From positions 1 through 17,485 of the forward strand of contig CAZYZB010000018.1 of NCBI GenBank assembly GCA_964651405.1: DNA of 17,485 nt, read 5' to 3'. Under the pieces are notes generated by a model. The model saw only the letters and a program-made list of their open reading frames with translations. It was not told where the DNA came from and made no database searches. This DNA is from JAWBOD01 sp964651405 (GTDB lineage Archaea > Aenigmatarchaeota > Aenigmatarchaeia > Aenigmatarchaeales > Aenigmatarchaeaceae). The position numbers were made by a program, and so were the translations under genes. Of this stretch, positions 6,384-13,083 are shown one piece after another; position 1 is the stretch's first letter, and each line of letters opens with the position of its first letter.

Positions 6384-7832
6384 TCACTTTGACTTTGGCT
6401 TCTTGAACCAAAGTTCCCAACCAATTATTACAACTGCAGCTACTGCTATTATCACTACACCCAATTGCAAAATGTTCTTTGGCATTGTGAATGAACCTGT
6501 TGGAGCACTTGATATCACCAAGTTCGTTTCTTTTGCTGCGATTGCACCTTCACTAGATTTTGCTATAAAGTCTATTGTTTTTGTTCCAGATTCGTTCTTA
6601 GGGACGAAAACTATAACTAAATAGTCTTTAGAGCTCTTTGATGGTATATCATTCAGCAAAGGATAAACGCTTATCCAGTCATTTGGAACTCCTTCAACAT
6701 TTATTTCTACTCCTGTTAGGTCATTGTTGCCATTGTTGTTAACAGTTATTATCATTGTGTCATTTGAACCAGGTGCTATTGTGATTGAGTCTGGAACAGA
6801 CAATGACATTTCAGGAACTTCTGGTGGAGTGACGTTCGTTGGCGGTGTTACCGGTGGTGTCACGGGTGGCATTACTACACTTTTAGCAACAGTTAGCGTT
6901 GTTCCACTAACTATTGAGTTATAAGTTGCGATTACAACAAATGTTCCTTCGTTTTGAGTTGTGTAAATACTTTTGTTCCAACTCCCACCTGCTTTAGTAT
7001 CTATTTTCAATGTTGCCTTATCTGTTACATCAATTAAATTTCCATAAACATCCTTACCTGTTACGCTAAATGTTACTTTATCTCCAGTAGAAACCTTTTT
7101 GTCTTGAGGCATTATTCCTATGTCTGTTATTGGTCCTGGTTTAACAGCAGTCTTTGTTGATTCTTGAGAAAGTCCCAATGAAGTATCCCTTATAGTAAAT
7201 TTCTGTTCACCTGTGCCTTTATATGTTATTGTGAAGTCTTTTGATCCATAGTCTGTTACTTGGAATGTATAATCAAGTGGCAATACTGCATATGAATCAG
7301 TTGAAGTAAAAGTTATTGCTCCAACGTAATCTTTTTTAATTTGATTATCGTCTCCATAAGCTTTTACATTAATCTTGAAAGCAGTTCCTGCAACTGAAGT
7401 TGTTGGGACATTTGAAATTACAAAATACGAAACAGCTGCTTGTCCTGCAGTTGTTACTGCAAANNNNNNNNNNNNNNNNNNNNNNNNNNNNNNNNNNNNN
7501 NNNNNNNNNNNNNNNNNNNNNNNNNNNNNNNNNNNNNNNNNNNNNNNNNNNNNNNNNNNNNNNCCTGTTGTAGTATAAGTCCATCCTTGAGGTGTTGTTA
7601 TATCACCAACAGTATAAATTGGAACTTGATTTGTGTCTTTAGGAACGTTCAACTCTACTTTTGTTATGCTGTCGCCGTTTGTGTTTGTAACCACTACTGA
7701 GACTGACTTTATAGTGTTCTTTGCCCACATATTTGGTGTAATTGTCACACTTGATGTGTGTGTTGCGCTAACTAATGTCGCTGATATCATTAAACATAGA
7801 ATTGCTATTGGTATTATTTTTGCCATTTTCAT
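6384..7832 (-). CDS. Secreted, membrane-anchored surface protein with Ig-like domains (contains assembly gap)
   Basis: The N-terminus is a clear signal peptide (basic start, hydrophobic 5-20, likely cut after VSA at 23). The exported part is rich in Thr, Val and Asn with strand-like, Ig-fold segments (for example KPGPITDIGIMPQDKKVSTG and VTFSVTGKDVYGNL, typical of Big/invasin-like domains). A proline-threonine linker (PPVTPPVTPP) comes next, then a NEW3/CARDB-like domain and a C-terminal membrane helix near VVIIAVAAVVIIGW with a lysine-rich cytoplasmic tail. This layout suits an archaeal cell-surface or S-layer-associated protein. About residues 90-123 are a run of 100 Ns, so the true length and the joining of the two frames are not established. 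A TATA-like box (7868-7857) lies about 26 bases before ATG 7832; a palindromic site shared with the neighbouring regulator lies just upstream. Confidence 0.8.
   Translation of the reverse strand: MKMAKIIPIAILCLMISATLVSATHTSSVTITPNMWAKNTIKSVSVVVTNTNGDSITKVELNVPKDTNQVPIYTVGDITTPQGWTYTTTXXXXXXXXXXXXXXXXXXXXXXXXXXXXXXXXXXFAVTTAGQAAVSYFVISNVPTTSVAGTAFKINVKAYGDDNQIKKDYVGAITFTSTDSYAVLPLDYTFQVTDYGSKDFTITYKGTGEQKFTIRDTSLGLSQESTKTAVKPGPITDIGIMPQDKKVSTGDKVTFSVTGKDVYGNLIDVTDKATLKIDTKAGGSWNKSIYTTQNEGTFVVIATYNSIVSGTTLTVAKSVVMPPVTPPVTPPTNVTPPEVPEMSLSVPDSITIAPGSNDTMIITVNNNGNNDLTGVEINVEGVPNDWISVYPLLNDIPSKSSKDYLVIVFVPKNESGTKTIDFIAKSSEGAIAAKETNLVISSAPTGSFTMPKNILQLGVVIIAVAAVVIIGWELWFKKPKSK
7464..7563. other. Assembly gap of exactly 100 Ns
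   Basis: Exactly 100 N characters interrupt the surface-protein gene. One hundred is the common placeholder for a gap of unknown size and is not a multiple of three, so the apparent continuous frame depends on the placeholder length. Confidence 0.95.
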
Positions 7833-7856
7833 AGTATCTATTAATTACATCAAAAG

Positions 7857-7903
7857 ATTTAAACTTTGTTGAACCTTGGAAGTGTAATTGACATGCATTA
7901 CAA
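7857..7903 (-). promoter_or_regulatory. Surface-protein promoter with palindromic operator copy 1
   Basis: GTAAT (7884-7888), 8-base spacer, ATTAC (7897-7901) form an inverted repeat. The 20-base block 7884-7903 matches the block at 8796-8815 at 17 of 20 positions. It lies about 16 bases upstream of the TATA-like gtttaaat of the surface-protein gene, a position more typical of an archaeal activator than of a repressor. Confidence 0.6.
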
Positions 7904-7933
7904 ATTTTAAGCAGTTTCTTGATTTGACACACT

Positions 7934-8758
7934 TCATTCTTTAGAATCTTCACTTCTTAAATAAGATACGTAGGATCTGTGAGCAATTTCTGATATTGGT
8001 CTTGGAAGAGCTTTAACAGAACCGGTTATCGATTGCTTCTCCGCTCGACTTAATTTTCCTAAGGATTGAATTTTTTGAATTACCAAATCAGCAACATCTC
8101 CTTCTTGTCCAGGCTTATACACATAATCTTTTTCAAGCATCCAAATCTTTTTTTCTTTTTTACCGCCGCAAAAACGTCTTGCCCTAAGCAGTTTTCCTTC
8201 GCTTTCTAACATTAATATATAATCATAAGTTGTTTTAGCAGCTTTGCTTAGTTCTGTTACAGTCATAGGTTTGGTTAATGCACTTAAGACTAATTTATCA
8301 CTCTTATCAAATCTCTTATCTAATTCTTTCTCTGCAATTTTTTTCTGATTTTTCAAATAATACAATCTCTGATTTTTAGGTCCGACTGAAGCAACTTCCT
8401 CATTTTGGTATAATGCGTCTGGATAAAACCCTTCTACATTTTCCCTGATTTCATATATGTTACGAGGCTTTCCACCAATAAATTCTTCCAATCTTTTTTT
8501 AACTTTCGATACTTTTTTGTCAGCTAGCCCATACTTTATCAACAAATATCTGTATGATGTAGCGGCTGGTATCTTACATTTAAGTTCCCCTGCCATTTCT
8601 TTTGTAGTTTTATTTTCATCAGTCAAAACTTCGTATCTTCTTGGATCAATAGCTGCCTTTAAAGTTCCAGCTTTTTTAATATTTGATATTCTGAAGTAAT
8701 CATCTAATCCTTTACTGTCCATTTCCCTTAATTTTGCTAATTCTTCTTTTTCAACCAT
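7934..8758 (-). CDS. Multi-winged-helix DNA-binding protein, putative regulator
   Basis: This 274-aa soluble protein is rich in Lys and Glu. At least two helix-turn-helix-like units are visible: TTKEMAGELKCKIPAATSYR with following helix and basic turn (51-82), and MTVTELSKAAKTTYDYILML with wing RARRF...KIWMLEK (165-210). A third unit is likely at 94-137 (GGKPRNIYEI to QRLYYLKN). The repeats suggest a tandem winged-helix architecture rather than one small repressor. I recognise no named family. It sits between the surface protein and the divergent HAD gene. Matching palindromes flank it on both sides, and one lies in its own promoter, so it is the natural candidate to bind them. The start at 8758 fits a TATA-like box (about 8790-8780) and leaderless translation. 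Confidence 0.75.
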   Translation of the reverse strand: MVEKEELAKLREMDSKGLDDYFRISNIKKAGTLKAAIDPRRYEVLTDENKTTKEMAGELKCKIPAATSYRYLLIKYGLADKKVSKVKKRLEEFIGGKPRNIYEIRENVEGFYPDALYQNEEVASVGPKNQRLYYLKNQKKIAEKELDKRFDKSDKLVLSALTKPMTVTELSKAAKTTYDYILMLESEGKLLRARRFCGGKKEKKIWMLEKDYVYKPGQEGDVADLVIQKIQSLGKLSRAEKQSITGSVKALPRPISEIAHRSYVSYLRSEDSKE

Positions 8759-8775
8759 ATTTATTACTAAAATTT

Positions 8776-8833
8776 AAAAGAATTTAAGATTGATAGTAAT
8801 TGATGTACATTACAATTCCAATTATTTATATTT
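8776..8833. promoter_or_regulatory. Divergent promoter with palindromic operator copy 2
   Basis: GTAAT (8796-8800) and ATTAC (8809-8813) form an inverted repeat with 8-base spacing. It is placed between a leftward TATA-like box (about 8788-8780) and a rightward one (attatttatattt, 8821-8833). The consensus with copy 1 is GTAATTGAYRTRCATTACAA. Its central place lets one bound protein act on both genes. Confidence 0.65.
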
Positions 8834-8851
8834 ATGTTAATAATTTTGTTT

Positions 8852-9862
8852 ATGCCTAAGGCTAAAAGAGTCTTTATATCTGATTGCGAAGGTCCGATTT
8901 CAAAAAATGATAATGCTTTTGAGTTGTCTTCTAAATTCATTCCATATGGAGACAAACTTTTCCCTGTAGTAAGTAGATATGATGACGTCTTGGCAGATGT
9001 TGTTAAAAAGCCAAAATATAAGGCAGGAGATACTTTAAGATTAATATTACCATTTTTCAAAGCATATGAGGTAACGGATAAAATGATGATTGAAGAATCT
9101 TCTAATAATATTCTTCTTGTGCCTGGAGCACCTAATACTTTAAAGGCAATTAGTAAATTAGCATCAACTTTCATTGTCAGTACAAGCTATGAGCATTACA
9201 TACGTGCACTGTGTGGTCAAATAGATTTTCCATTTGAGAGTACATATTCAACAAGATTGAATCTTGACTCTTTTGGAATAACCGAAACTGAAAAAGAAGA
9301 ATTAAAGAAAACTGCATCAGAGATAGCTAATATGCCTGTAATAAATATTCCAAAATCTAATCGTTTGGAGGAATTTTCTGAAGAAGACAAAAGAAATATA
9401 GAAAGACTAGATTATATTTTTTGGAAAAGAACTCCTCAAATGACTGTGGGTAGGATTCTAGATGAGGTTAATCCTATAGGTGGTTATGAAAAAGCAAATG
9501 CAGTTAAAAATATTACTAAAAAATTAGGTGTAGATTTAGCTGATACAATGTATGTTGGAGATAGCATAACTGATGTTGAAGCATTCAGGCTGGTCAGAGA
9601 AGGCAGTGGTTTAACAGTTTCTTTTAATGGAAATAATTATGCTGTTAGAGAGGCTGAGATTGGTGTAACTTCACCAGATACTAGCGCAATAGAATTCATT
9701 GCAGGAACATTTATTCAAGAAGGAAAAGAAGATTTGTTAGATGAGTTAAAGCGATTTCCAAGGATTGAAACCATAACACAAGAAAACATGGAAGAATTTT
9801 CTAAACACAGCAGTAAATTTAGAAAAACAGTTAGAGGAGAAGCTGTAGGAAAGTTAGGATAA
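8852..9862 (+). CDS. HAD-superfamily phosphohydrolase-like protein, COG4030/EhaR-related
   Basis: The first lines read VFISDCEGPISKNDNAFELS, a HAD motif I with nucleophile D11 but Glu at position 13 where Asp is usual. Motif II is VSTSYE, and motif IV is GDSITDVEA near the C-terminus. The lysine of motif III is probably in GGYEKANAVKN. The whole resembles the archaeal family annotated as energy-converting hydrogenase A subunit R (COG4030); I rely on memory for this. No hydrogenase genes lie nearby, so that name should not be taken as function. I chose ATG 8852 (336 aa) over the in-frame ATG 8834 (342 aa), because 8834 directly abuts the TATA-like box at 8821-8833, while 8852 lies about 26 bases after it. 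The gene ends 12 bases from the convergent rpl12. Confidence 0.8.
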   Translation: MPKAKRVFISDCEGPISKNDNAFELSSKFIPYGDKLFPVVSRYDDVLADVVKKPKYKAGDTLRLILPFFKAYEVTDKMMIEESSNNILLVPGAPNTLKAISKLASTFIVSTSYEHYIRALCGQIDFPFESTYSTRLNLDSFGITETEKEELKKTASEIANMPVINIPKSNRLEEFSEEDKRNIERLDYIFWKRTPQMTVGRILDEVNPIGGYEKANAVKNITKKLGVDLADTMYVGDSITDVEAFRLVREGSGLTVSFNGNNYAVREAEIGVTSPDTSAIEFIAGTFIQEGKEDLLDELKRFPRIETITQENMEEFSKHSSKFRKTVRGEAVGKLG

Positions 9863-9874
9863 AAATAAAAATAA

Positions 9875-10165
9875 TTAACCAAACAGTCCTGCTAAGCCTT
9901 CTACTGCTTGTTCAGCTTTCTTTTCTACGTCTTCTTCTTTCTTCTCTTCTTTCTTTTCAGCCTTTGCTTCTGCTGGTGCTGCAACTGGCATTGCTGCCTT
10001 GCTAATTGCTTCATCTATGTTAACACTTTCTAATGCTGCAACTACTGCTTTAATCTTTGCAGAGTCTGGTGCTATTCCAGCTGCTTGCAAAACTCTCATC
10101 AAATTACCTTCATCTATTTTTTGTTTTGCAGTGTGCAAAAGCAAAGCGCTGTATATTAACTCCAT
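9875..10165 (-). CDS. rpl12: Ribosomal protein L12 (P1), stalk protein
   Basis: This 96-aa acidic protein forms the mobile stalk dimers that recruit GTPase factors to the ribosome. The N-terminal dimerisation and L10-binding domain MELIYSALLLHTAKQKID to about residue 58 is typical of archaeal L12. It is followed by an Ala-rich hinge, a Lys/Glu-rich tail and the conserved hydrophobic end GLAGLFG that contacts factors. GAGGTG lies 5-10 bases before ATG 10165. It is the last gene of the rpl1-rpl10-flavin protein-rpl12 unit, 13 bases after the preceding stop. Confidence 0.96.
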   Translation of the reverse strand: MELIYSALLLHTAKQKIDEGNLMRVLQAAGIAPDSAKIKAVVAALESVNIDEAISKAAMPVAAPAEAKAEKKEEKKEEDVEKKAEQAVEGLAGLFG

Positions 10166-10178
10166 TTTTTACACCTCA

Positions 10179-10553
10179 TTATGCTAATTTTTTAATTTTG
10201 GTTATCGTTACTAAAATTGCACCCTTTGCAGGGTTACCTTTATTTTCTTGTATTTTTTTAACAGTCTCTCTCCATTTGCCTGAAGTAAAATATTGAGCTT
10301 TACCTCTTAATTCAAAACTAAAACAATCTTTCTTCCAATTTTCATTCCACATTAATAAGGAAACATTACTGTTAATTTTTAAATTTTCTATGGTTTCTTT
10401 CATGTAATTATCTGAAACTAAAATTTTATCTTTATCAACAACCTTAACGTATGCAACTGCTATTGAGTGTGGAGATTTGTCATTATCTACAGTTGTTAAG
10501 GTTAACACATTATTTTCGATTAAACTTTTTAATTCGTCATCTATTTCTGGCAT
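10179..10553 (-). CDS. Pyridoxamine 5'-phosphate oxidase-like flavin split-barrel protein
   Basis: This 124-aa protein has the strand order of the PNPOx-like FMN-binding split barrel: LTLTTVDNDKSPHSIAVAYV, then KILVSDNYMKETIENLKINS-NVSLLMW, then FELRGKAQYFTSGKWRETVK. Family members bind FMN, F420 or heme and catalyse varied redox reactions; the substrate cannot be told from sequence. It starts 2 bases after the rpl10 stop, and its ribosome binding site (GAGGGAT) lies in the end of rpl10. It is followed 13 bases later by rpl12. It is thus embedded in the ribosomal stalk operon and likely expressed with it. This is an unusual position, since rpl10 and rpl12 are normally adjacent. Confidence 0.85.
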   Translation of the reverse strand: MPEIDDELKSLIENNVLTLTTVDNDKSPHSIAVAYVKVVDKDKILVSDNYMKETIENLKINSNVSLLMWNENWKKDCFSFELRGKAQYFTSGKWRETVKKIQENKGNPAKGAILVTITKIKKLA

Positions 10554-10555
10554 AT

Positions 10556-11326
10556 TTATCCCTCTATTTTTGCTTCAGTAGCAACTTGCTTAGCTTGCAT
10601 TTGTCCTTTGGCTAGCATGAAGCCGATCGTCTCCTTTGTTGGAATCTCAGCATTTATTGAAAAGTTAAATGCGTTCTGTATAGCCAATTGAATATCATTT
10701 AGAAGCTTAGCCTCGTCTATAAACAACTGTTCTTTCTTATAAAGGATTCCATTCTCTTCGAAAACAACTGCGTTTAGTCCGATTTCCATTGGTTGGAGCT
10801 TTAGCAACTGTAAAGCTGATGCTAAATCCAAGGAAACCTTCTCTCCAGCCTTTATGACAACCTTGTCCTTCATAATAGCTATTTTTCCAGCTTCAACTTT
10901 TGCATGCAAGCCAGCTTTTGTTAACGTTGATATGGCGGGACCAGGTGGTAAATCAGTTGGACCAGCCTTAACTTCTATATCACTTGTTGGAATGTCTCCA
11001 GGCTTTGCTGCTGCTGGAGTTTTCTTTTTTTGTAAAAACAAATACAATCTGAATGGATCTAGATTTGCTAGCATCAAAGCAGGATAGTCTGTTATAAAAT
11101 CTTTTAAACTCTGCTTACCAGACTTTTCCAAAGCGCGTAATAATGCGCTCTTCTTTGCGACTTTGATAACAGCTTTTCCTTTTAGTTCCTTTTTTATTTT
11201 TTGTAAAGCATTAGCAGGAGTTTTATACAAATTAAGGATTCCTATCACTGGATAGCTCTTTAATAGTTCAGCTAATTTTTCAACAGCTTCTATTTTTTCC
11301 TTTCTTGGTTCTTTTCTTCCTTTCAT
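10556..11326 (-). CDS. rpl10: Ribosomal protein L10 (P0), short form without acidic tail
   Basis: L10 anchors the L12 dimers to 23S rRNA. The RNA-binding domain is recognisable (KLAELLKSYPVIGILNLYKT to ALMLANLDPFRLYLFL), as is the archaeal insert with GDIPTSDIEVKAGPTDLPPG. The spine begins with IPTKETIGFMLAKGQMQAKQ (228-247) but the protein stops at residue 256. From memory, archaeal L10 is usually about 300-340 aa, with several L12-binding helical segments and an acidic GLGALFG-type end. Here most of that is missing, and the next gene starts 2 bases later. The stop is clean and the frame is intact. It overlaps rpl1 by 4 bases (ATGA), indicating coupling. Confidence 0.93.
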   Translation of the reverse strand: MKGRKEPRKEKIEAVEKLAELLKSYPVIGILNLYKTPANALQKIKKELKGKAVIKVAKKSALLRALEKSGKQSLKDFITDYPALMLANLDPFRLYLFLQKKKTPAAAKPGDIPTSDIEVKAGPTDLPPGPAISTLTKAGLHAKVEAGKIAIMKDKVVIKAGEKVSLDLASALQLLKLQPMEIGLNAVVFEENGILYKKEQLFIDEAKLLNDIQLAIQNAFNFSINAEIPTKETIGFMLAKGQMQAKQVATEAKIEG

Positions 11327-11964
11327 AATAACACTTTTACTGGTTTGCCCATTGTGAGTTTAATAACAATGTTTTTAACCTGCTCTCTTCCCTTTGGCAA
11401 GCTTGTTAAAACCGTCCTAACAATAGTATCGATATTTTCTGCCACTTCCTCATCTTTCATGTCCTCTATACCTACTGGTACATGTATTGTTGGTGAGTCT
11501 TTGAGTTGTAATTTAAACACGCCTCTTTTCTGATCTACCAAAGATTTTAGATTAGGAGTAGTAGGAGGTATTGGTGAGGGCATAAGGTTCTTTGGAGCTA
11601 GAATAGGTCCAAGTGCCTTTCCAACCAAAGGCATCAGAGGTGCCTCTGCTAAAAAGTATCTGCAACTTCTTGCAAGTTTCTTTGCCTCTTTCTTATTCTT
11701 TCCAAAAGCTTCTACCTGTTCCTTTCTTACAACAACAACATTCTCCAAGTCCTTTGTTTGAGGCAAAAGGTTATCAGCTATAATTCCGATTTTAGATTCT
11801 TTAAAACTATGAGGTATTTTTACCTCGGTCTTGATTTTATTTTCAGGCTTCTTAAGGTCAATGTTCTTTAGATTAATGGCTAGGTCAAATGTCTGTTTGA
11901 AGTTTCTCTTCTTTATAACTTCTCTAGCTTTCTTAATAGCGTCTAATACTTTTTGCTCAACCAT
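11323..11964 (-). CDS. rpl1: Ribosomal protein L1
   Basis: This 213-aa protein of normal archaeal size forms the L1 stalk at the ribosome exit site. Archaeal signatures are KRNFKQTFDLAINLKNIDLK (19-38), the KPENKI segment, and the conserved loop GPILAPKNLMPSP (119-131). L1 is known in Methanococcus to repress translation of its own L1-L10-L12 mRNA, so control of this unit is plausible. The gene is the first of a four-gene unit with its own TATA-like box at 12033-12021 and a leader of about 37 bases carrying a 9-base direct repeat. No clear ribosome binding site precedes ATG 11964. Confidence 0.96.
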   Translation of the reverse strand: MVEQKVLDAIKKAREVIKKRNFKQTFDLAINLKNIDLKKPENKIKTEVKIPHSFKESKIGIIADNLLPQTKDLENVVVVRKEQVEAFGKNKKEAKKLARSCRYFLAEAPLMPLVGKALGPILAPKNLMPSPIPPTTPNLKSLVDQKRGVFKLQLKDSPTIHVPVGIEDMKDEEVAENIDTIVRTVLTSLPKGREQVKNIVIKLTMGKPVKVLL

Positions 11965-11972
11965 AATAATCA

Positions 11973-12000
11973 GCTAACGCACTATGCTACTGCTAACGCA
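11973..12000 (-). repeat. 9-bp direct repeat in the rpl1 leader
   Basis: TGCGTTAGC (minus strand) occurs at 12000-11992 and 11981-11973, 19 bases apart. The first copy can fold as CTGC-GTTA-GCAG, a small hairpin near the expected transcript start (about 12002). Both copies lie between the promoter and the rpl1 start codon. Confidence 0.7.
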
Positions 12001-12020
12001 GTAAAATTAATTATTTGGAT

Positions 12021-12033
12021 ATGTATTTAAACC
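12021..12033 (-). promoter_or_regulatory. rpl1 operon promoter
   Basis: The minus-strand TATA-like GGTTTAAATACAT lies directly after the stop codon of the preceding gene. It predicts a start near 12002 and a leader of about 37 bases, unlike the leaderless genes elsewhere in the window. Confidence 0.5.
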
Positions 12034-12034
12034 T

Positions 12035-12526
12035 TTACTCCTGTCCTTCGTCTTCTACATACATTATTTCTCCGACATTAAAACTTTCAGCTGGTTTTTC
12101 TTCTTGTGTTTCTTCTTCTACAGCCTCTTCAGAAATTTCAATCTTTTCTTTTGAGTCATTTGTTAGAACTCTCCCAAATACATTTAACTTCTCTTCTAGT
12201 TCCAAGGATTTCTTTGCAATCTTATCAAGAATATAGCTCATATCGTTCTTTTGCTTCTCTAACTTAGCCTCGAATCCAGGATTCGGAGAAGTTATGTGAC
12301 TGAATATATCCTTGCAAATATTCTCTATACCTTCAAGCTTTGTAGTGATAAATCCTTTGGTTTCCTTATCCGACTTTCTTCTTTCTAGTTCTATTGACGC
12401 TCCTAATGAGATAAAGTCTATTATAATCATGATTATAACCAAATCAAGAACTTGATAGCCTGAGAATTGCATTGCAGTTAAGGCTGTTGTAATTGCAAGT
12501 GAGAGTAAAAATATCAATTTTAGCAT
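12035..12526 (-). CDS. Two-TM membrane protein with cytoplasmic coiled coil, hypothetical
   Basis: The 163-aa product has two hydrophobic N-terminal segments (about 2-19 and 25-46), a long charged helical region likely to form a coiled coil (about 58-122, EKQKNDMSYILDKIAKKSLE and around), and a strongly acidic C-terminus ending in GEIMYVEDEGQE. I do not recognise the family. A TATA-like aactttaaattc lies about 25-35 bases before ATG 12526, so it probably has its own transcript. It sits between the rpl11 and rpl1 units. Tethering of a cytosolic complex to the membrane is a guess from architecture alone. Confidence 0.7.
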   Translation of the reverse strand: MLKLIFLLSLAITTALTAMQFSGYQVLDLVIIMIIIDFISLGASIELERRKSDKETKGFITTKLEGIENICKDIFSHITSPNPGFEAKLEKQKNDMSYILDKIAKKSLELEEKLNVFGRVLTNDSKEKIEISEEAVEEETQEEKPAESFNVGEIMYVEDEGQE

Positions 12527-12558
12527 ACAAAATAATGCTCTGTAAAAGAATTTAAAGT

Positions 12559-13083
12559 TTATTTTGAATAAACAATCTTCAACTCATTAGGGGTTTCTGT
12601 TTCCTGTACTACAAATTCTTTAAAGTCATGTTTTTTGTCTGAGAGGACGTGTTCAATCATTATGAGGTCTGTGGGTATTATCTTCTTTTTAACTTCTTTC
12701 TTCAGGGGTAGGTCAAACCATTCGAACTTGTCTATATCAGTCTTCTCCAAGTCTTCAGAGATTTTCTTATCAACATCAACCTTGCAGACTCTAAATATAA
12801 AATGATCTTTAGGCTTGCCTTCCTTGTCTAAGAGTATCTCACTATATAATCCTCTAGTCTCTATCGAGTCTTCTTTTATAGAAAATCCAGTCTCTTCCAT
12901 GACTTCTTTCTTGACAATATGCTTCGTGAGCATGCCGAATGTTTGTCTTCCACCAAGAATTCCATAAAATCCTTTGTAAGGCTGTCTCTTTCTTTTTGCA
13001 AGAAGAATTTTGTTTTTGTCAAACACTGCTATTAAAACAACCGACAAAGGATTCTTTTCTTTGTACATATCAAGTTTTGTCAT
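12559..13083 (-). CDS. Nudix-fold hydrolase-like protein with altered Nudix box
   Basis: Nudix enzymes cleave nucleoside diphosphate-linked compounds. This 174-aa protein has a recognisable Nudix box from G45: GRQTFGM followed by 7 residues and KEVMEETGF. Compared with the consensus GX5EX7REUXEEXGU, position 7 is Met51 instead of Glu and position 15 is Lys59 instead of Arg. The metal-binding E60, E63 and E64 are retained, so activity may persist with changed specificity. The preceding GILGG and the following FIFRVCKVDVD fit the fold. ATG 13083 overlaps the rpl11 stop by 4 bases, so it is translated with the ribosomal unit. The substrate is unknown. Confidence 0.85.
   Translation of the reverse strand: MTKLDMYKEKNPLSVVLIAVFDKNKILLAKRKRQPYKGFYGILGGRQTFGMLTKHIVKKEVMEETGFSIKEDSIETRGLYSEILLDKEGKPKDHFIFRVCKVDVDKKISEDLEKTDIDKFEWFDLPLKKEVKKKIIPTDLIMIEHVLSDKKHDFKEFVVQETETPNELKIVYSK

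Noticed and set aside
8834..8851. Six-residue longer N-terminus for the HAD protein
   Set aside because: The ATG at 8834 directly abuts the TATA-like box; the start at 8852 fits both the promoter spacing and the family's N-terminus.
8767..9174. 135-aa minus-strand frame
   Set aside because: It lies opposite the HAD gene and covers the divergent promoter; no family features.
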